The notes under the pieces are model-generated. The model was not told the origin of the DNA, ran no database searches, and was given only the letters and a program-made list of their open reading frames with translations. This document shows, piece by piece, positions 27,636 through 36,779 of a stretch of DNA of 64,000 nt. A program made the translations under genes and the position numbers. Source of the DNA: Mycobacterium colombiense (GTDB lineage Bacteria; Actinomycetota; Actinomycetes; Mycobacteriales; Mycobacteriaceae); NCBI RefSeq assembly GCF_003284935.1, contig NZ_QMEV01000008.1:56831-120830 (forward strand), given 5' to 3'. Each line of letters opens with the position of its first letter. Position 1 is the first letter of the stretch.

Positions 27636-28817
27636 TCAGCGGTTCCGGGGCAGGCCGAGGGCGACCATGCCGATGATGTCGCGCTGCACTTCGTTGGTGC
27701 CGCCGCCGAACGTCAGGATCAGGCACGCCCGGTGCATCCGTTCGACCCGGCCGCGCAGCAACGCGCCCGGCGAATTCTGGCGCACCGTCGCGGCGGTACC
27801 CAGGACCTCCATCAGCAGCCGGTAGGCCTCGGTGGCCAGCTCGGTGCCGTACACCTTGGCCGCCGACGCGTCCGCCGGGTTCAGGGTTTCGCTCGACGCT
27901 GACGCCAGTTCCCAGTTGATCAGCTTGAGCACCTCGGCCTTGGCATGCACGCGGGCCAGGTTGATCTGCACCCATTCCGAGTCGATCAGCCGGGCGCCGC
28001 CGGCGTCCTTGGTGTTCTGCGCCCATTCGCGAACCTCGCGCAGGGCCAGGAAGATCGGTTGCGGCGAGACCAGCGCGACCCGCTCGTGGTTGAGCTGATT
28101 GGTCACCAGCTTCCAGCCGCCGTTCTCCTCGCCGACCAGGTTGGTCACCGGGACGCGCACATCGGAGTAGTAGGTGGCGCTGGTGTCCACGCCGGCCATG
28201 GTGTGCACGGGAGTCCAGGAGAAGCCCTCGGCGGTCGTCGGCACGGTCAGCATCGAGATGCCGCGGTGCTTTTTGGCCTCGGGGTTGGTGCGCACCGCCA
28301 GCCACACCCAGTCCGCGTAGGCGATCAGGCTGGTCCACATCTTCTGGCCGTTGATGACGTAGTCGTCGCCGTCGCGCACCGCCGTGGTGCGCAGGTTCGC
28401 CAGGTCGGTGCCGGCGCCGGGCTCGGAGTAGCCGATGGAGAAGTGCAGTTCGCCGGCCGCGATCTTGGGCAGGAAGAACTTCTTCTGCTCCTCGGTGCCG
28501 AACGCCATGATCGTGGGCGCCACGCTGTTAATCGTCAGGAACGGCACCGGCACGCCGGCGATGGCGGCCTCGTCAGTGAAGATCAGCGAGTCCATCGGGG
28601 AGCGGTCCTGACCGCCGTACTCCTTGGGCCAGTTCAGGGTGAGCCACCCGTCCTTGCCCATCTGCGCGACGGTGTCGCGATACGCGGTGCCGGTGCCGAC
28701 CTCGCCGCCGCCCGACGAGGTCAGCGCCTCCCGGCGGTCGGGGGTCATCAGGTCGGTGAAGTAGGACCGCAGCTCGCGACGCAGCTCCTCTTGTTCCGGG
28801 GTGTAACTGATGCGCAT
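27636..28817 (-). CDS. fadE26: Acyl-CoA dehydrogenase FadE26 (ChsE4), alpha subunit
   Basis: A 393-residue acyl-CoA dehydrogenase, partner of FadE27 in the side-chain dehydrogenase. Visible elements are FSIGYSEPGAGTDLANLRT (FAD and substrate loop), INGQKMWTSL, and a C-terminal TFGGGTNEVQRDIIGMVALG. Start MRISYTPEQEEL is the family's usual N-terminus. The KstR box lies 92 bases upstream and is shared with divergent fdxD. Confidence 0.94.
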   Translation of the reverse strand: MRISYTPEQEELRRELRSYFTDLMTPDRREALTSSGGGEVGTGTAYRDTVAQMGKDGWLTLNWPKEYGGQDRSPMDSLIFTDEAAIAGVPVPFLTINSVAPTIMAFGTEEQKKFFLPKIAAGELHFSIGYSEPGAGTDLANLRTTAVRDGDDYVINGQKMWTSLIAYADWVWLAVRTNPEAKKHRGISMLTVPTTAEGFSWTPVHTMAGVDTSATYYSDVRVPVTNLVGEENGGWKLVTNQLNHERVALVSPQPIFLALREVREWAQNTKDAGGARLIDSEWVQINLARVHAKAEVLKLINWELASASSETLNPADASAAKVYGTELATEAYRLLMEVLGTAATVRQNSPGALLRGRVERMHRACLILTFGGGTNEVQRDIIGMVALGLPRNR

Positions 28818-28908
28818 TTCGGCCGTCCTTGAGGTTTACGACGTTCGGAGTAACAAGCCTTGTCACAGGCTGCAGCTCGACCAACGGCTACCCGTTCGCC
28901 TCCCCGGT

Positions 28909-28922
28909 TGTAACACGTTCTA
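28909..28922. promoter_or_regulatory. KstR operator between fadE26 and fdxD
   Basis: TGTAACACGTTCTA, identical to the echA19/fadD19 site, lies in the 212-base divergent region. The remainder of that region shows no other gene. Confidence 0.92.
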
Positions 28923-29029
28923 GTCTGGGAATCCAGCGACCGTTTCGCCGAAGCTGTCGGGGCCCTATGGTGGACCTACATACTGATGAGACGAGTCCTT
29001 CGGTGAAGGCCTGGTTCTAGGAGGGTGCA

Positions 29030-29221
29030 GTGCGGGTGATCGTGGACCGTGACCGATGCGAAGGTAACGCGGTGTGCTTGGGAATTGCCCCGAATATCTT
29101 CGACCTGGACGACGAGGATTACGCCGTCGTGAAGCTCGACCCGATTCCCGCGGATCAGGAAAAGCTGGCCGAGCAGGCGATCGCCGAATGCCCGCGCGCG
29201 GCACTTCAGCGCGCCGACTAA
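29030..29221 (+). CDS. fdxD: Ferredoxin FdxD
   Basis: A 63-residue ferredoxin with the layout C10-x5-C16 ... C54-P, so three Cys ligands are evident. The position that is Cys in 4Fe-4S proteins is Asn13 (CEGNAVC), fitting a 3Fe-4S or Asn-ligated cluster. GGAGG eight bases before the GTG supports the start. It probably feeds electrons to a steroid P450 or oxygenase, which is inference from its place beside hsd4A and the KstR box. Confidence 0.92.
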   Translation: MRVIVDRDRCEGNAVCLGIAPNIFDLDDEDYAVVKLDPIPADQEKLAEQAIAECPRAALQRAD

Positions 29222-29266
29222 TCTCCAGCCCAGAGCGCGCATTCCGAAACTAGAGGTATTCATAAA

Positions 29267-30181
29267 TTGACTAGCAGCACGAACGCGACCGATCTCTCCG
29301 GAAAGGTCGCGGTGGTGACCGGTGCGGCCGCGGGCCTGGGGCGCGCCGAGGCGCTCGGCCTGGCCCGCCAAGGCGCGACCGTAGTCGTCAACGACATCGC
29401 CGCGGCGTTAGATGCCTCCGACGTTATCGACGAGATCAACTCGGCCGGGTCGAAGGCGGTCGCCGTGGCCGGTGACATTAGCGAACGCGCGACCGCCGAC
29501 GAACTGGTTGCTCAGGCCGATTCGCTGGGCGGCCTCGACATCGTGGTGAACAACGCCGGGATCACCCGCGACCGGATGCTGTTCAACATGTCCGACGAGG
29601 AGTGGGATCTCGTCATCGCGGTGCACCTGCGCGGTCACTTCCTGCTGACCCGCAACGCGGCGACCTACTGGCGCTCCAAGGCCAAGGAAGCGGGCGGCCA
29701 GGTCTTCGGCCGGATCGTCAACACCGCGTCGGAGGCCGGGCTGGTCGGTCCGGTCGGGCAGGCGAACTACGGCGCCGCCAAGGCCGGCATCATCTCGCTC
29801 ACCCTGACGGCCGCGCGGGCGCTGGGCCGCTACGGGGTGTGCGCGAACGCGATCTGCCCCCGCGCCCGCACCGCGATGACGGCCGACGTCTTCGGCGACG
29901 CACCCGAGGTGGAAGCGGGCGGCATCGACCCCTTGTCGCCGGAGCATGTGGTCAATCTCGTGAAGTTCCTTTCGTCCCCGGCGGCCGCCGAGGTGAACGG
30001 TCAGGTGTTCATCGTCTACGGTCCACAGGTGACGTTGGTCGCCGCGCCGACCGTGGAGCGGAAATTCAGCGCCGACGGCGCCGCGTGGGACCCCGTGCAG
30101 CTGAGTTCGACGCTGCAGGATTACTTTGCTGGCCGTGATCCTGAGCACAATTTTTCCGCCAGTGCGCTGATGGGACAATAG
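29267..30181 (+). CDS. hsd4A: Steroid side-chain hydroxyacyl-CoA dehydrogenase Hsd4A (SDR)
   Basis: A 304-residue SDR of the 17beta-HSD type 4 group, equivalent to Rv3502c; it oxidises beta-hydroxyacyl-CoA in side-chain degradation. The cofactor loop TGAAAGLG, NNAG, and the catalytic set NTASEAG ... NYGAAK are present. The C-terminal extension after VNGQVFIVYGPQ is longer than in minimal SDRs. The start is a TTG at 29267 with AGAGG upstream; no ATG fits. Confidence 0.9.
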   Translation: MTSSTNATDLSGKVAVVTGAAAGLGRAEALGLARQGATVVVNDIAAALDASDVIDEINSAGSKAVAVAGDISERATADELVAQADSLGGLDIVVNNAGITRDRMLFNMSDEEWDLVIAVHLRGHFLLTRNAATYWRSKAKEAGGQVFGRIVNTASEAGLVGPVGQANYGAAKAGIISLTLTAARALGRYGVCANAICPRARTAMTADVFGDAPEVEAGGIDPLSPEHVVNLVKFLSSPAAAEVNGQVFIVYGPQVTLVAAPTVERKFSADGAAWDPVQLSSTLQDYFAGRDPEHNFSASALMGQ

Positions 30182-30217
30182 CCGCCGGCGGGTGGTCGAT
30201 TACGGGGAATCACCAGG

Positions 30218-30231
30218 TAGAACGTGTTTCA
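30218..30231. promoter_or_regulatory. KstR operator upstream of the mce4 operon
   Basis: TAGAACGTGTTTCA fits TnnAACnnGTTnnA with a weaker right half. It lies 185 bases upstream of yrbE4A, leaving a long leader. Confidence 0.85.
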
Positions 30232-30238
30232 GTTTGAC

Positions 30239-30319
30239 ATGCGACAAGTGCTTATGACCAGCCGAATTAACGGTTCGGACAAAGAAGCACTGTTCATTGA
30301 CACGGTGAACGCGTCCTGA
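30239..30319 (+). CDS. 26-codon ORF in the mce4 leader (uncertain)
   Basis: An ATG seven bases after the KstR box opens a 26-codon frame (begins MRQVLMTSRINGSD) ending at 30319. The lack of a ribosome binding site would require a leaderless mRNA. Third-position GC is about 60%, below the surrounding genes, so it may be chance or a regulatory rather than product-encoding ORF. Confidence 0.25.
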   Translation: MRQVLMTSRINGSDKEALFIDTVNAS

Positions 30320-30415
30320 GTTAATATGTTCCGGCTCACACCGAGCCCCGTGCGACCGTAGAGCGGCAAAGGCCACACATAGACTTCGCCGAGGCTAAAC
30401 CGAGGGGGAACCGCG

Positions 30416-31180
30416 TTGAGGGAACAACTCGCGGTCCCCGCCCGCGCCGTCGGCGGATTCTTCGAAATGATGATGGATACGGGCCGCGAGACTTTTCGCC
30501 GGCCATTCCAATTGGGCGAGTTCTTGGAACAGACGTGGATGATCGCTCGGGTGTCGCTGGTGCCCACGCTGCTGGTGTCCATCCCGTTCACCGTGCTGGT
30601 GGCGTTCACGCTGAATATCCTGCTGCGCGAAATCGGAGCAGCCGACTTGTCTGGCGCCGGAACGGCCTTCGGCACCATCACCCAGCTCGGGCCGGTGGTG
30701 ACGGTGCTCGTGGTGGCGGGTGCCGGTGCCACCGCGATCTGCGCCGATCTTGGTGCCCGCACGATCCGCGAAGAGATCGACGCGATGCGGGTGCTCGGCA
30801 TCGACCCGATCCAGCGGCTCGTCGTTCCCCGGGTGCTGGCGTCCACCGTGGTTGCGCTGCTGCTCAACGGCCTAGTGTGCGCGATCGGCCTCGCCGGTGG
30901 CTACGTGTTCTCCGTCTTCCTGCAGGGCGTCAACCCCGGTGCGTTCATCAACGGGTTGACGGTGTTGACCGGGCTGCGCGAGCTGGTTCTCGCCGAGGTC
31001 AAGGCGTTGCTTTTCGGCGTGATGGCCGGGCTGGTCGGTTGTTACCGCGGCTTGACGGTCAAGGGCGGACCCAAGGGCGTGGGTAATGCCGTGAACGAGA
31101 CAGTCGTGTACGCGTTCATCTGTCTGTTCGTCATCAACGTGGTGATGACCGCCATCGGCGTGCGAATCTCGGCGAAGTGA
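30416..31180 (+). CDS. yrbE4A: Mce4 permease YrbE4A
   Basis: A 254-residue MlaE-type permease subunit of the Mce4 ABC-like steroid importer in the inner membrane. It has five or so hydrophobic segments and the conserved EIDAMRVLGIDPIQRLVVPR loop that contacts the ATPase (MceG, encoded elsewhere). The TTG start has GAGGGGG eight bases upstream. It is the first gene of the ten-gene mce4 unit. Confidence 0.96.
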   Translation: MREQLAVPARAVGGFFEMMMDTGRETFRRPFQLGEFLEQTWMIARVSLVPTLLVSIPFTVLVAFTLNILLREIGAADLSGAGTAFGTITQLGPVVTVLVVAGAGATAICADLGARTIREEIDAMRVLGIDPIQRLVVPRVLASTVVALLLNGLVCAIGLAGGYVFSVFLQGVNPGAFINGLTVLTGLRELVLAEVKALLFGVMAGLVGCYRGLTVKGGPKGVGNAVNETVVYAFICLFVINVVMTAIGVRISAK

Positions 31181-31187
31181 GTACTCG

Positions 31188-32030
31188 ATGAGCTACGACG
31201 TTGGCTTTCGGCTGCGCAATCTCGCCTCCCGGTTGCAGGAGCCGGTCGACGACTTCGGTGAGCAGGCCTTGTTCTACGGCCGAACGGTGCGTCAAGTCCC
31301 CCACGCGATCACCAGATACCGCAAAGAGACAGTCCGGCTGATCGCCGAAATGACGATGGGCGCCGGGGCGCTGGTCATGATCGGCGGCACGGTGGGTGTT
31401 GCAGCATTCCTGACGCTGGCCTCCGGCGGGGTCATCGCGGTGCAGGGTTATTCCTCCCTGGGTAACATCGGTATCGAGGCGCTGACCGGCTTCCTGTCGG
31501 CGTTCCTCAATGTCCGCGTAGTTGCGCCGGTGATCGCCGGTATCGCGCTGGCGGCCACCATCGGCGCCGGTGCCACGGCGCAGCTGGGCGCCATGCGGGT
31601 GTCGGAGGAGATCGATGCCGTCGAGTGTATGGCGGTGGAGTCGGTGTCCTACCTGGTTTCCACCCGGTTGATCGCCGGGCTCATCGCGATCATTCCGCTG
31701 TATTCACTGTCGGTACTCGCCGCGTTCTTTGCCGCCCGCTTCACCACGGTGTACATCAACGGACAGTCCAAAGGTCTATACGACCACTACTTCAATACGT
31801 TCCTGATCCCGTCGGACCTGTTGTGGTCGTTCCTGCAGGCCATAGTGATGGCCATCGCGGTGATGTTGGTCCATACCTATTACGGCTACAACGCGCACGG
31901 CGGTCCGGTCGGCGTCGGTATCGCGGTCGGTCAGGCTGTGCGGACGTCACTGATCGTGGTCGTCGTAATCACACTGTGCATCTCACTCGCCGTTTACGGC
32001 GCGTCCGGTAATTTCAACCTCTCCGGATAA
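31188..32030 (+). CDS. yrbE4B: Mce4 permease YrbE4B
   Basis: The second MlaE-type permease subunit, 280 residues. It has the paired signature EIDAVECMAVESVSYLVSTR and TM segments through the C-terminus. It follows yrbE4A by seven bases. YrbE4A and YrbE4B form the membrane channel that receives cholesterol from the Mce4A-F proteins. Confidence 0.96.
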   Translation: MSYDVGFRLRNLASRLQEPVDDFGEQALFYGRTVRQVPHAITRYRKETVRLIAEMTMGAGALVMIGGTVGVAAFLTLASGGVIAVQGYSSLGNIGIEALTGFLSAFLNVRVVAPVIAGIALAATIGAGATAQLGAMRVSEEIDAVECMAVESVSYLVSTRLIAGLIAIIPLYSLSVLAAFFAARFTTVYINGQSKGLYDHYFNTFLIPSDLLWSFLQAIVMAIAVMLVHTYYGYNAHGGPVGVGIAVGQAVRTSLIVVVVITLCISLAVYGASGNFNLSG

Positions 32031-32049
32031 CAGGACCGCTTAAAAGGAC

Positions 32050-33252
32050 ATGGCAGAAACAGATACGCGACGAACCACCGTCCGGCTGGCAGCAGCAGTG
32101 CTGGCTAGCCTGATGGTGGCTTTCGCCGTGCTGACCTACCTTTCCTACACAGCCGCATTCGCGTCGATCGACACCATCACGGTGTCTGCGCCCCGAGCCG
32201 GACTGGTGATGGAGAAGGGCGCCAAGGTCAAGTATCGGGGCATCCAGATCGGCAAGGTCGAAACCATTGACTACTCCGGGGACCAGGCGCGGCTTACGCT
32301 CGGAATCAACAGCGACGACCTGCATTTCATTCCATCCAACGCGCCGGTGCACATCGCGGGGAACACCATCTTCGGCGCCAAGGGGGTGGAATTCATTCCG
32401 CCACAGGCACCCTCGCCCACGTCGCTGCGCCCGGATGCACATGTCGCGGCCTCTTCAGTGCAGCTAGAAGTCAACACGCTGTTCCAGTCGTTGATGGACC
32501 TGCTGCACAAGATCGACCCCGTCGAACTCAATGGGACGCTCAGCGCGTTCGCGGAAGGCCTGCGCGGTCACGGCGACGACCTGGGCGGCATCCTGTCGGG
32601 CTTGAACACCCTGACGCGCCAGGTCAATCCGAAGCTGCCCGTCCTGCAGGAGGACTTTCGCAAGGCCGGGGTCGTGGCCAACGTGTACGCCGACGCGGCG
32701 CCGGATCTGACCACCATCGTCGACAATCTGCCGACGATCAACAAGACGGTCGTCGATCAGCAGAAGAACCTCAACGACACGCTGTTGGCCACCATCGGCC
32801 TGTCGAACAACGCCTATGACTCCCTGGCTCCGGCCGAACAGGACTTCATCGACGCGATCAACCGCTTGCGGGCCCCGCTGAAGGTGGCCGCCGACTATTC
32901 GCCGGAATTCGGCTGCCTGTTCAAGGGGGTGGCGCGAGGGGTGAAAGAGTTTGCTCCTTTGATCGGCACGGTGAAGGCCGGCCTGTTCACCTCGTCGCTT
33001 TTCATCCTAGGTTCACCGTCGTACACCTATCCGGAATCTCTGCCTATAGTCAACGCCTCCGGAGGTCCCAATTGCCGTGGGCTGCCCGACCTTCCGACAA
33101 AGCAGAACGGAGGCTCGTTTTATCGTTCGCCCTTCCTCGTCACCGATAACGCGAACGTTCCGTACGAGCCGTTCACGGAGGTGCAGGTCGACGCGCCGTC
33201 GACGCTGCAGTTCTTGTTCCACGGCGCCTTCGCGGAACGGGACGACTTCTGA
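32050..33252 (+). CDS. mce4A: Mce4A substrate-binding/shuttle protein
   Basis: A 400-residue Mce protein with an N-terminal TM anchor (residues about 11-35, LAAAVLASLMVAFAVLTYL) and the MCE/MlaD domain (YRGIQIGKVETIDYSGDQ). A long helical region follows. It is the first of six Mce subunits thought to assemble into a hollow heterohexamer carrying steroid across the periplasm. AAAAGGA precedes the ATG. It shares one base with mce4B (TGATG). Confidence 0.96.
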   Translation: MAETDTRRTTVRLAAAVLASLMVAFAVLTYLSYTAAFASIDTITVSAPRAGLVMEKGAKVKYRGIQIGKVETIDYSGDQARLTLGINSDDLHFIPSNAPVHIAGNTIFGAKGVEFIPPQAPSPTSLRPDAHVAASSVQLEVNTLFQSLMDLLHKIDPVELNGTLSAFAEGLRGHGDDLGGILSGLNTLTRQVNPKLPVLQEDFRKAGVVANVYADAAPDLTTIVDNLPTINKTVVDQQKNLNDTLLATIGLSNNAYDSLAPAEQDFIDAINRLRAPLKVAADYSPEFGCLFKGVARGVKEFAPLIGTVKAGLFTSSLFILGSPSYTYPESLPIVNASGGPNCRGLPDLPTKQNGGSFYRSPFLVTDNANVPYEPFTEVQVDAPSTLQFLFHGAFAERDDF

Positions 33253-34304
33253 TGGCCGCTGGGAGCATGCCCTCGCACCGCTCTATGATGATCAAGGTCA
33301 GCATCTTTGCGGCGGCAATGCTGTTGGTGTCCGCCGCACTGGTGGTGGTCTTCGGCGACTTCCGGCTGGGTCCCGAAAGCACTTATCACGCAACGTTCAC
33401 CGACGTCTCGAGGTTGAAGTCGGGCCAGAAGGTACGCATCGCCGGCGTGCCGGTCGGTGCGGTTTCCGGCGTCAAGCTCAACCCGGACAACACCATTGAC
33501 GTGACGTTCGGGATTGACGAGCGCTACACGCTCTATTCGTCCACGCGGGCGGTGATTCGTTACGAAAACCTGGTCGGGGACCGGTATCTGGAGATAACCT
33601 CCGGCCCCGGGGAGTTGCGGAAGCTGCCGCCGGGCGCGACCATTAACTCCCAACACACCCAGCCCGCCCTGGACCTTGACGCGCTGCTCGGCGGCCTGCA
33701 GCCGGTGCTCAAGGGCCTGGACGCTGACAAGGTCAACACGATCAGCGGCGCCGTCATCCAGTTGCTGCAAGGACAGGGCGGTGCATTGTCCAACGTGCTG
33801 GCCGACACCAGTGCGTTTTCATCGGCGCTCGGCCAGCGCGACCAAATCATCGGAGACACAATCGAGAACCTCAACACGGTGCTCAAGACCGTCGATCAGC
33901 GCAGCGCCCAGTTCTCGGCTAGTGTCGACCAGTTGCAGCACTTGATCAGCGGGCTGGCTAAGCACAAGGACGACATAGCGGGCGTCATCCCGCCGCTGGC
34001 CTCTACAACGACGGACCTGACTGAGCTGCTGCAGAATTCACGTCGTCCGCTGCAGGGCATCCTGGAGAACACCCGGCCACTGGCAACGGAGATCGACAAT
34101 CGTAAGGCCGAGGTCGACAACGACATAGAGCAGCTGGGCGAGGACTATCTGCGCTTGGCTGCGCTGGGATCCTACGGTTCGTTCTTCAACATCTACTTCT
34201 GCTCGGTGACGATCAAGATCAACGGTCCGGCTGGAGGCGACATCTTGATTCCGTTCGGCGGCCCGGTCGACCCCAGCAAGGGGAGGTGCGCTTTTGTCAA
34301 GTGA
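33252..34304 (+). CDS. mce4B: Mce4B
   Basis: A 350-residue Mce-family subunit with an N-terminal TM (VSIFAAAMLLVSAALVVVFG) and an MCE domain (GQKVRIAGVPVGAVSGVKL). The helical needle region contains SRRPLQGILENTRPLATE, and the C-terminus ends in a Cys-containing FCSVTIKINGPAG/GRCAF segment typical of Mce B subunits. It overlaps mce4C by 11 bases. Confidence 0.96.
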   Translation: MAAGSMPSHRSMMIKVSIFAAAMLLVSAALVVVFGDFRLGPESTYHATFTDVSRLKSGQKVRIAGVPVGAVSGVKLNPDNTIDVTFGIDERYTLYSSTRAVIRYENLVGDRYLEITSGPGELRKLPPGATINSQHTQPALDLDALLGGLQPVLKGLDADKVNTISGAVIQLLQGQGGALSNVLADTSAFSSALGQRDQIIGDTIENLNTVLKTVDQRSAQFSASVDQLQHLISGLAKHKDDIAGVIPPLASTTTDLTELLQNSRRPLQGILENTRPLATEIDNRKAEVDNDIEQLGEDYLRLAALGSYGSFFNIYFCSVTIKINGPAGGDILIPFGGPVDPSKGRCAFVK

Positions 34305-35358
34305 GAGTGAGCGTGTGCGCGATCCGCTGCGTACCGGCGTCTTCGGCGTGGTGCTGGTGGTGTGCATAGTGATGATCGCGTTCGGGTATGCGGCCCTACC
34401 ATTCTGGCCCCAGGGGAAGATCTACGACGCCTATTTCTCCGACGCCGGTGGCATCAACCCCGGCAACGCGGTCTACGTCTCCGGCTTCAAGGTGGGCAAG
34501 GTCACCTCGGTCGGGCTCGCCGGTGACAGCGCCAAGATCACCTTCAGTGTTGATCGCCACGTGGGTGTCGGTGATCAGTCGCTAGCCGCGATCCGCACCG
34601 ACACGATCCTCGGCGAGCGTTCGATCGCGGTGACCCCAGCGGGCAGCGGCAAGGGGACCACCATCCCGCTCAGCCGCACGACCACGCCGTACACGCTGGC
34701 CGGCGCGCTTGAGGACCTGGGTCAAAACGCGGACAACCTGAACAAGCCCCAGTTCGAGCAGGCCTTGAACGTGCTGACCGACACGCTGCACGACGCCACT
34801 CCCAAACTGCGAGGTGCGCTCGAGGGTTTGACGACGCTGTCGCGCACCCTGAACCGCCGCGACGACGCGCTGCAAAGCCTACTGGCACACGCGAAGTCGG
34901 TGACCGGTGTGCTGGCCCAGCGCGCCGAACAAGTCAACAAGTTGGTGGACGACGGCGATGAACTGTTCGCCGCGCTCGACGAGCGCAGAGCCGCCCTCGG
35001 CCGGCTCATCTCGGGGATCCAAGGCCTGTCGGCACAGATCTCCGGCTTCGTCGCCGACAACCGCAAGGAATTCGGCCCGTCGCTCAACAAGCTGAACCTT
35101 GTCCTAGACAACCTGAATGAACGCCGCGACTACATTACCGAGGCGTTAAAGCGCCTCCCTGCTTACGCAACGACACTGGGGGAAGTTGTCGGCTCGGGGC
35201 CGGGGTTCAACGTAAACGTCTACAGTGTTCTACCCGCACCCCTGGTCGCTACGGTGTTCGACTTTTTCTATCAGCCCGGCAAGCTGCCGGCCAGCCTGGC
35301 CGACTATTTGCGCGGCCTCATCCAAGAGCGCTGGATCATTAGGCCGAAGTCGCCATGA
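34294..35358 (+). CDS. mce4C: Mce4C
   Basis: A 354-residue Mce subunit with a TM at about residues 15-35 (VFGVVLVVCIVMIAFGYAAL) and an MCE domain (GNAVYVSGFKVGKVTSVGL). The TTG start lies within the end of mce4B (11-base overlap), implying coupling. It overlaps mce4D by four bases (ATGA). Length is close to Rv3497c. Confidence 0.95.
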   Translation: MSSESERVRDPLRTGVFGVVLVVCIVMIAFGYAALPFWPQGKIYDAYFSDAGGINPGNAVYVSGFKVGKVTSVGLAGDSAKITFSVDRHVGVGDQSLAAIRTDTILGERSIAVTPAGSGKGTTIPLSRTTTPYTLAGALEDLGQNADNLNKPQFEQALNVLTDTLHDATPKLRGALEGLTTLSRTLNRRDDALQSLLAHAKSVTGVLAQRAEQVNKLVDDGDELFAALDERRAALGRLISGIQGLSAQISGFVADNRKEFGPSLNKLNLVLDNLNERRDYITEALKRLPAYATTLGEVVGSGPGFNVNVYSVLPAPLVATVFDFFYQPGKLPASLADYLRGLIQERWIIRPKSP

Positions 35359-36767
35359 TGCAGCGTATCTCCGGCAGCCGATGGCTGCGCTACAGCACCG
35401 CCATCGCGCTAATCGCGGCGTTGGTGGGTGGCGTGTATGTACTGTCTTCTACCGGCAATTCGCGAAGTATTGCCGGTTACTTCACGTCGGCCGTCGGGCT
35501 CTACCCCGGTGACCAGGTCCGCGTGCTTGGAGTGCCGGTCGGCACCATCAGCACGATCGAACCGCGTCCATCCGACGTCAAGATCACGATGGCGGTAAAC
35601 AAAGAAGTCAAGATCCCGAAGGACGCGAGTGCGATCATTATGTCGCCGAACTTGGTGGCCGCCCGGTTTATTCAGCTCACGCCGGCCTACACCGGCGGGC
35701 CGGTGCTGCCCGACGGCGGCAGTATCGGCCTAGGCCGCACCGGCGTTCCGGTGGAATGGGACGAGGTCAAAGAGTCGCTGACTAAGCTGGCCGTGCAGCT
35801 CGGCCCCACCACGGGATCGATGCAGGGGCCCCTGGGCCGGGCGATCGACCAGGCCGCGGACACCTTCAACGGCAACGGCGACTCTTTTCACAACGCGTTG
35901 CGCGAACTCTCGCAAGCCGCTGGGCGGCTCGGGGATTCGCGGAGCGACATCTTCAACACCGTCAAAAACCTTCAGGTTCTGGTCAGCGCGCTCTCCGCCA
36001 GCAACGAACAGATCGTGCAGTTCGCCGGCAACGTCGCCTCCGTCTCCCAGGTGCTCGCCGACAGCTCCCGTCACCTCGACACGACGCTGAGCACACTCAA
36101 CCAGGCGTTGTCCGACATCCGCGGGTTCTTGCACGAGAACAACTCAACCATCATCGATACGGTCAACAACCTCAACGACTTTGCGAAGACGCTGAGCGAC
36201 CAGAGTGACAACATCGAGCAGGTGCTGCACGTGGCGGGCCCGGGCATCGCGAACTTCTACAACATCTACGACCCCGCGCAGGGCACGCTTAACGGCCTGC
36301 TGTCGATCCCGGAATTCGCCAACCCGGTGCAATTCATCTGCGGCGGGTCGTTCGAAACGGCGGCCGGGCCACGCGCGCCCGACTACTTCCGGCGCGCCGA
36401 ACTCTGCCGCGAGCGGCTAGGACCGGTGCTGCGCCGACTTACCGTCAATTACCCACCGATCATGTTCCATCCCCTTAACACGATCACCGCCTATAAGGGC
36501 CAGATCATCTATGACACTCCGGAGACGAAGGCGAAGTCGCAGACCCCAGTTCCAGATCTCACCTGGATTCCGGCCGGCCATTCTGATACACCGCAACCGC
36601 ATGACCCCGCGGATCTGCAGGCGCTGCTGGTTCCGCAGGCTCCTCAGACGAGCCAGGCTCCGGGCCCCGCTTTAGGAAATGCCGGCCCCGCCCTTCCGCC
36701 AGGGAGTGCCTTCGGGCCGCTTCCCGGACCGCCGCCGAGGCCGGCGTCGCCGCCGCAGGGTAACTAG
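35355..36767 (+). CDS. mce4D: Mce4D
   Basis: A 470-residue Mce subunit with a TM near residues 13-32 and an MCE domain (GDQVRVLGVPVGTISTIEP). The C-terminal ~60 residues are rich in Pro, Ala and Gln, a surface-exposed tail seen in several Mce D and F proteins. The first two codons are both ATG; the first overlaps the mce4C stop. Confidence 0.95.
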   Translation: MMQRISGSRWLRYSTAIALIAALVGGVYVLSSTGNSRSIAGYFTSAVGLYPGDQVRVLGVPVGTISTIEPRPSDVKITMAVNKEVKIPKDASAIIMSPNLVAARFIQLTPAYTGGPVLPDGGSIGLGRTGVPVEWDEVKESLTKLAVQLGPTTGSMQGPLGRAIDQAADTFNGNGDSFHNALRELSQAAGRLGDSRSDIFNTVKNLQVLVSALSASNEQIVQFAGNVASVSQVLADSSRHLDTTLSTLNQALSDIRGFLHENNSTIIDTVNNLNDFAKTLSDQSDNIEQVLHVAGPGIANFYNIYDPAQGTLNGLLSIPEFANPVQFICGGSFETAAGPRAPDYFRRAELCRERLGPVLRRLTVNYPPIMFHPLNTITAYKGQIIYDTPETKAKSQTPVPDLTWIPAGHSDTPQPHDPADLQALLVPQAPQTSQAPGPALGNAGPALPPGSAFGPLPGPPPRPASPPQGN

Positions 36768-36779
36768 GGGGGCGGCTAA

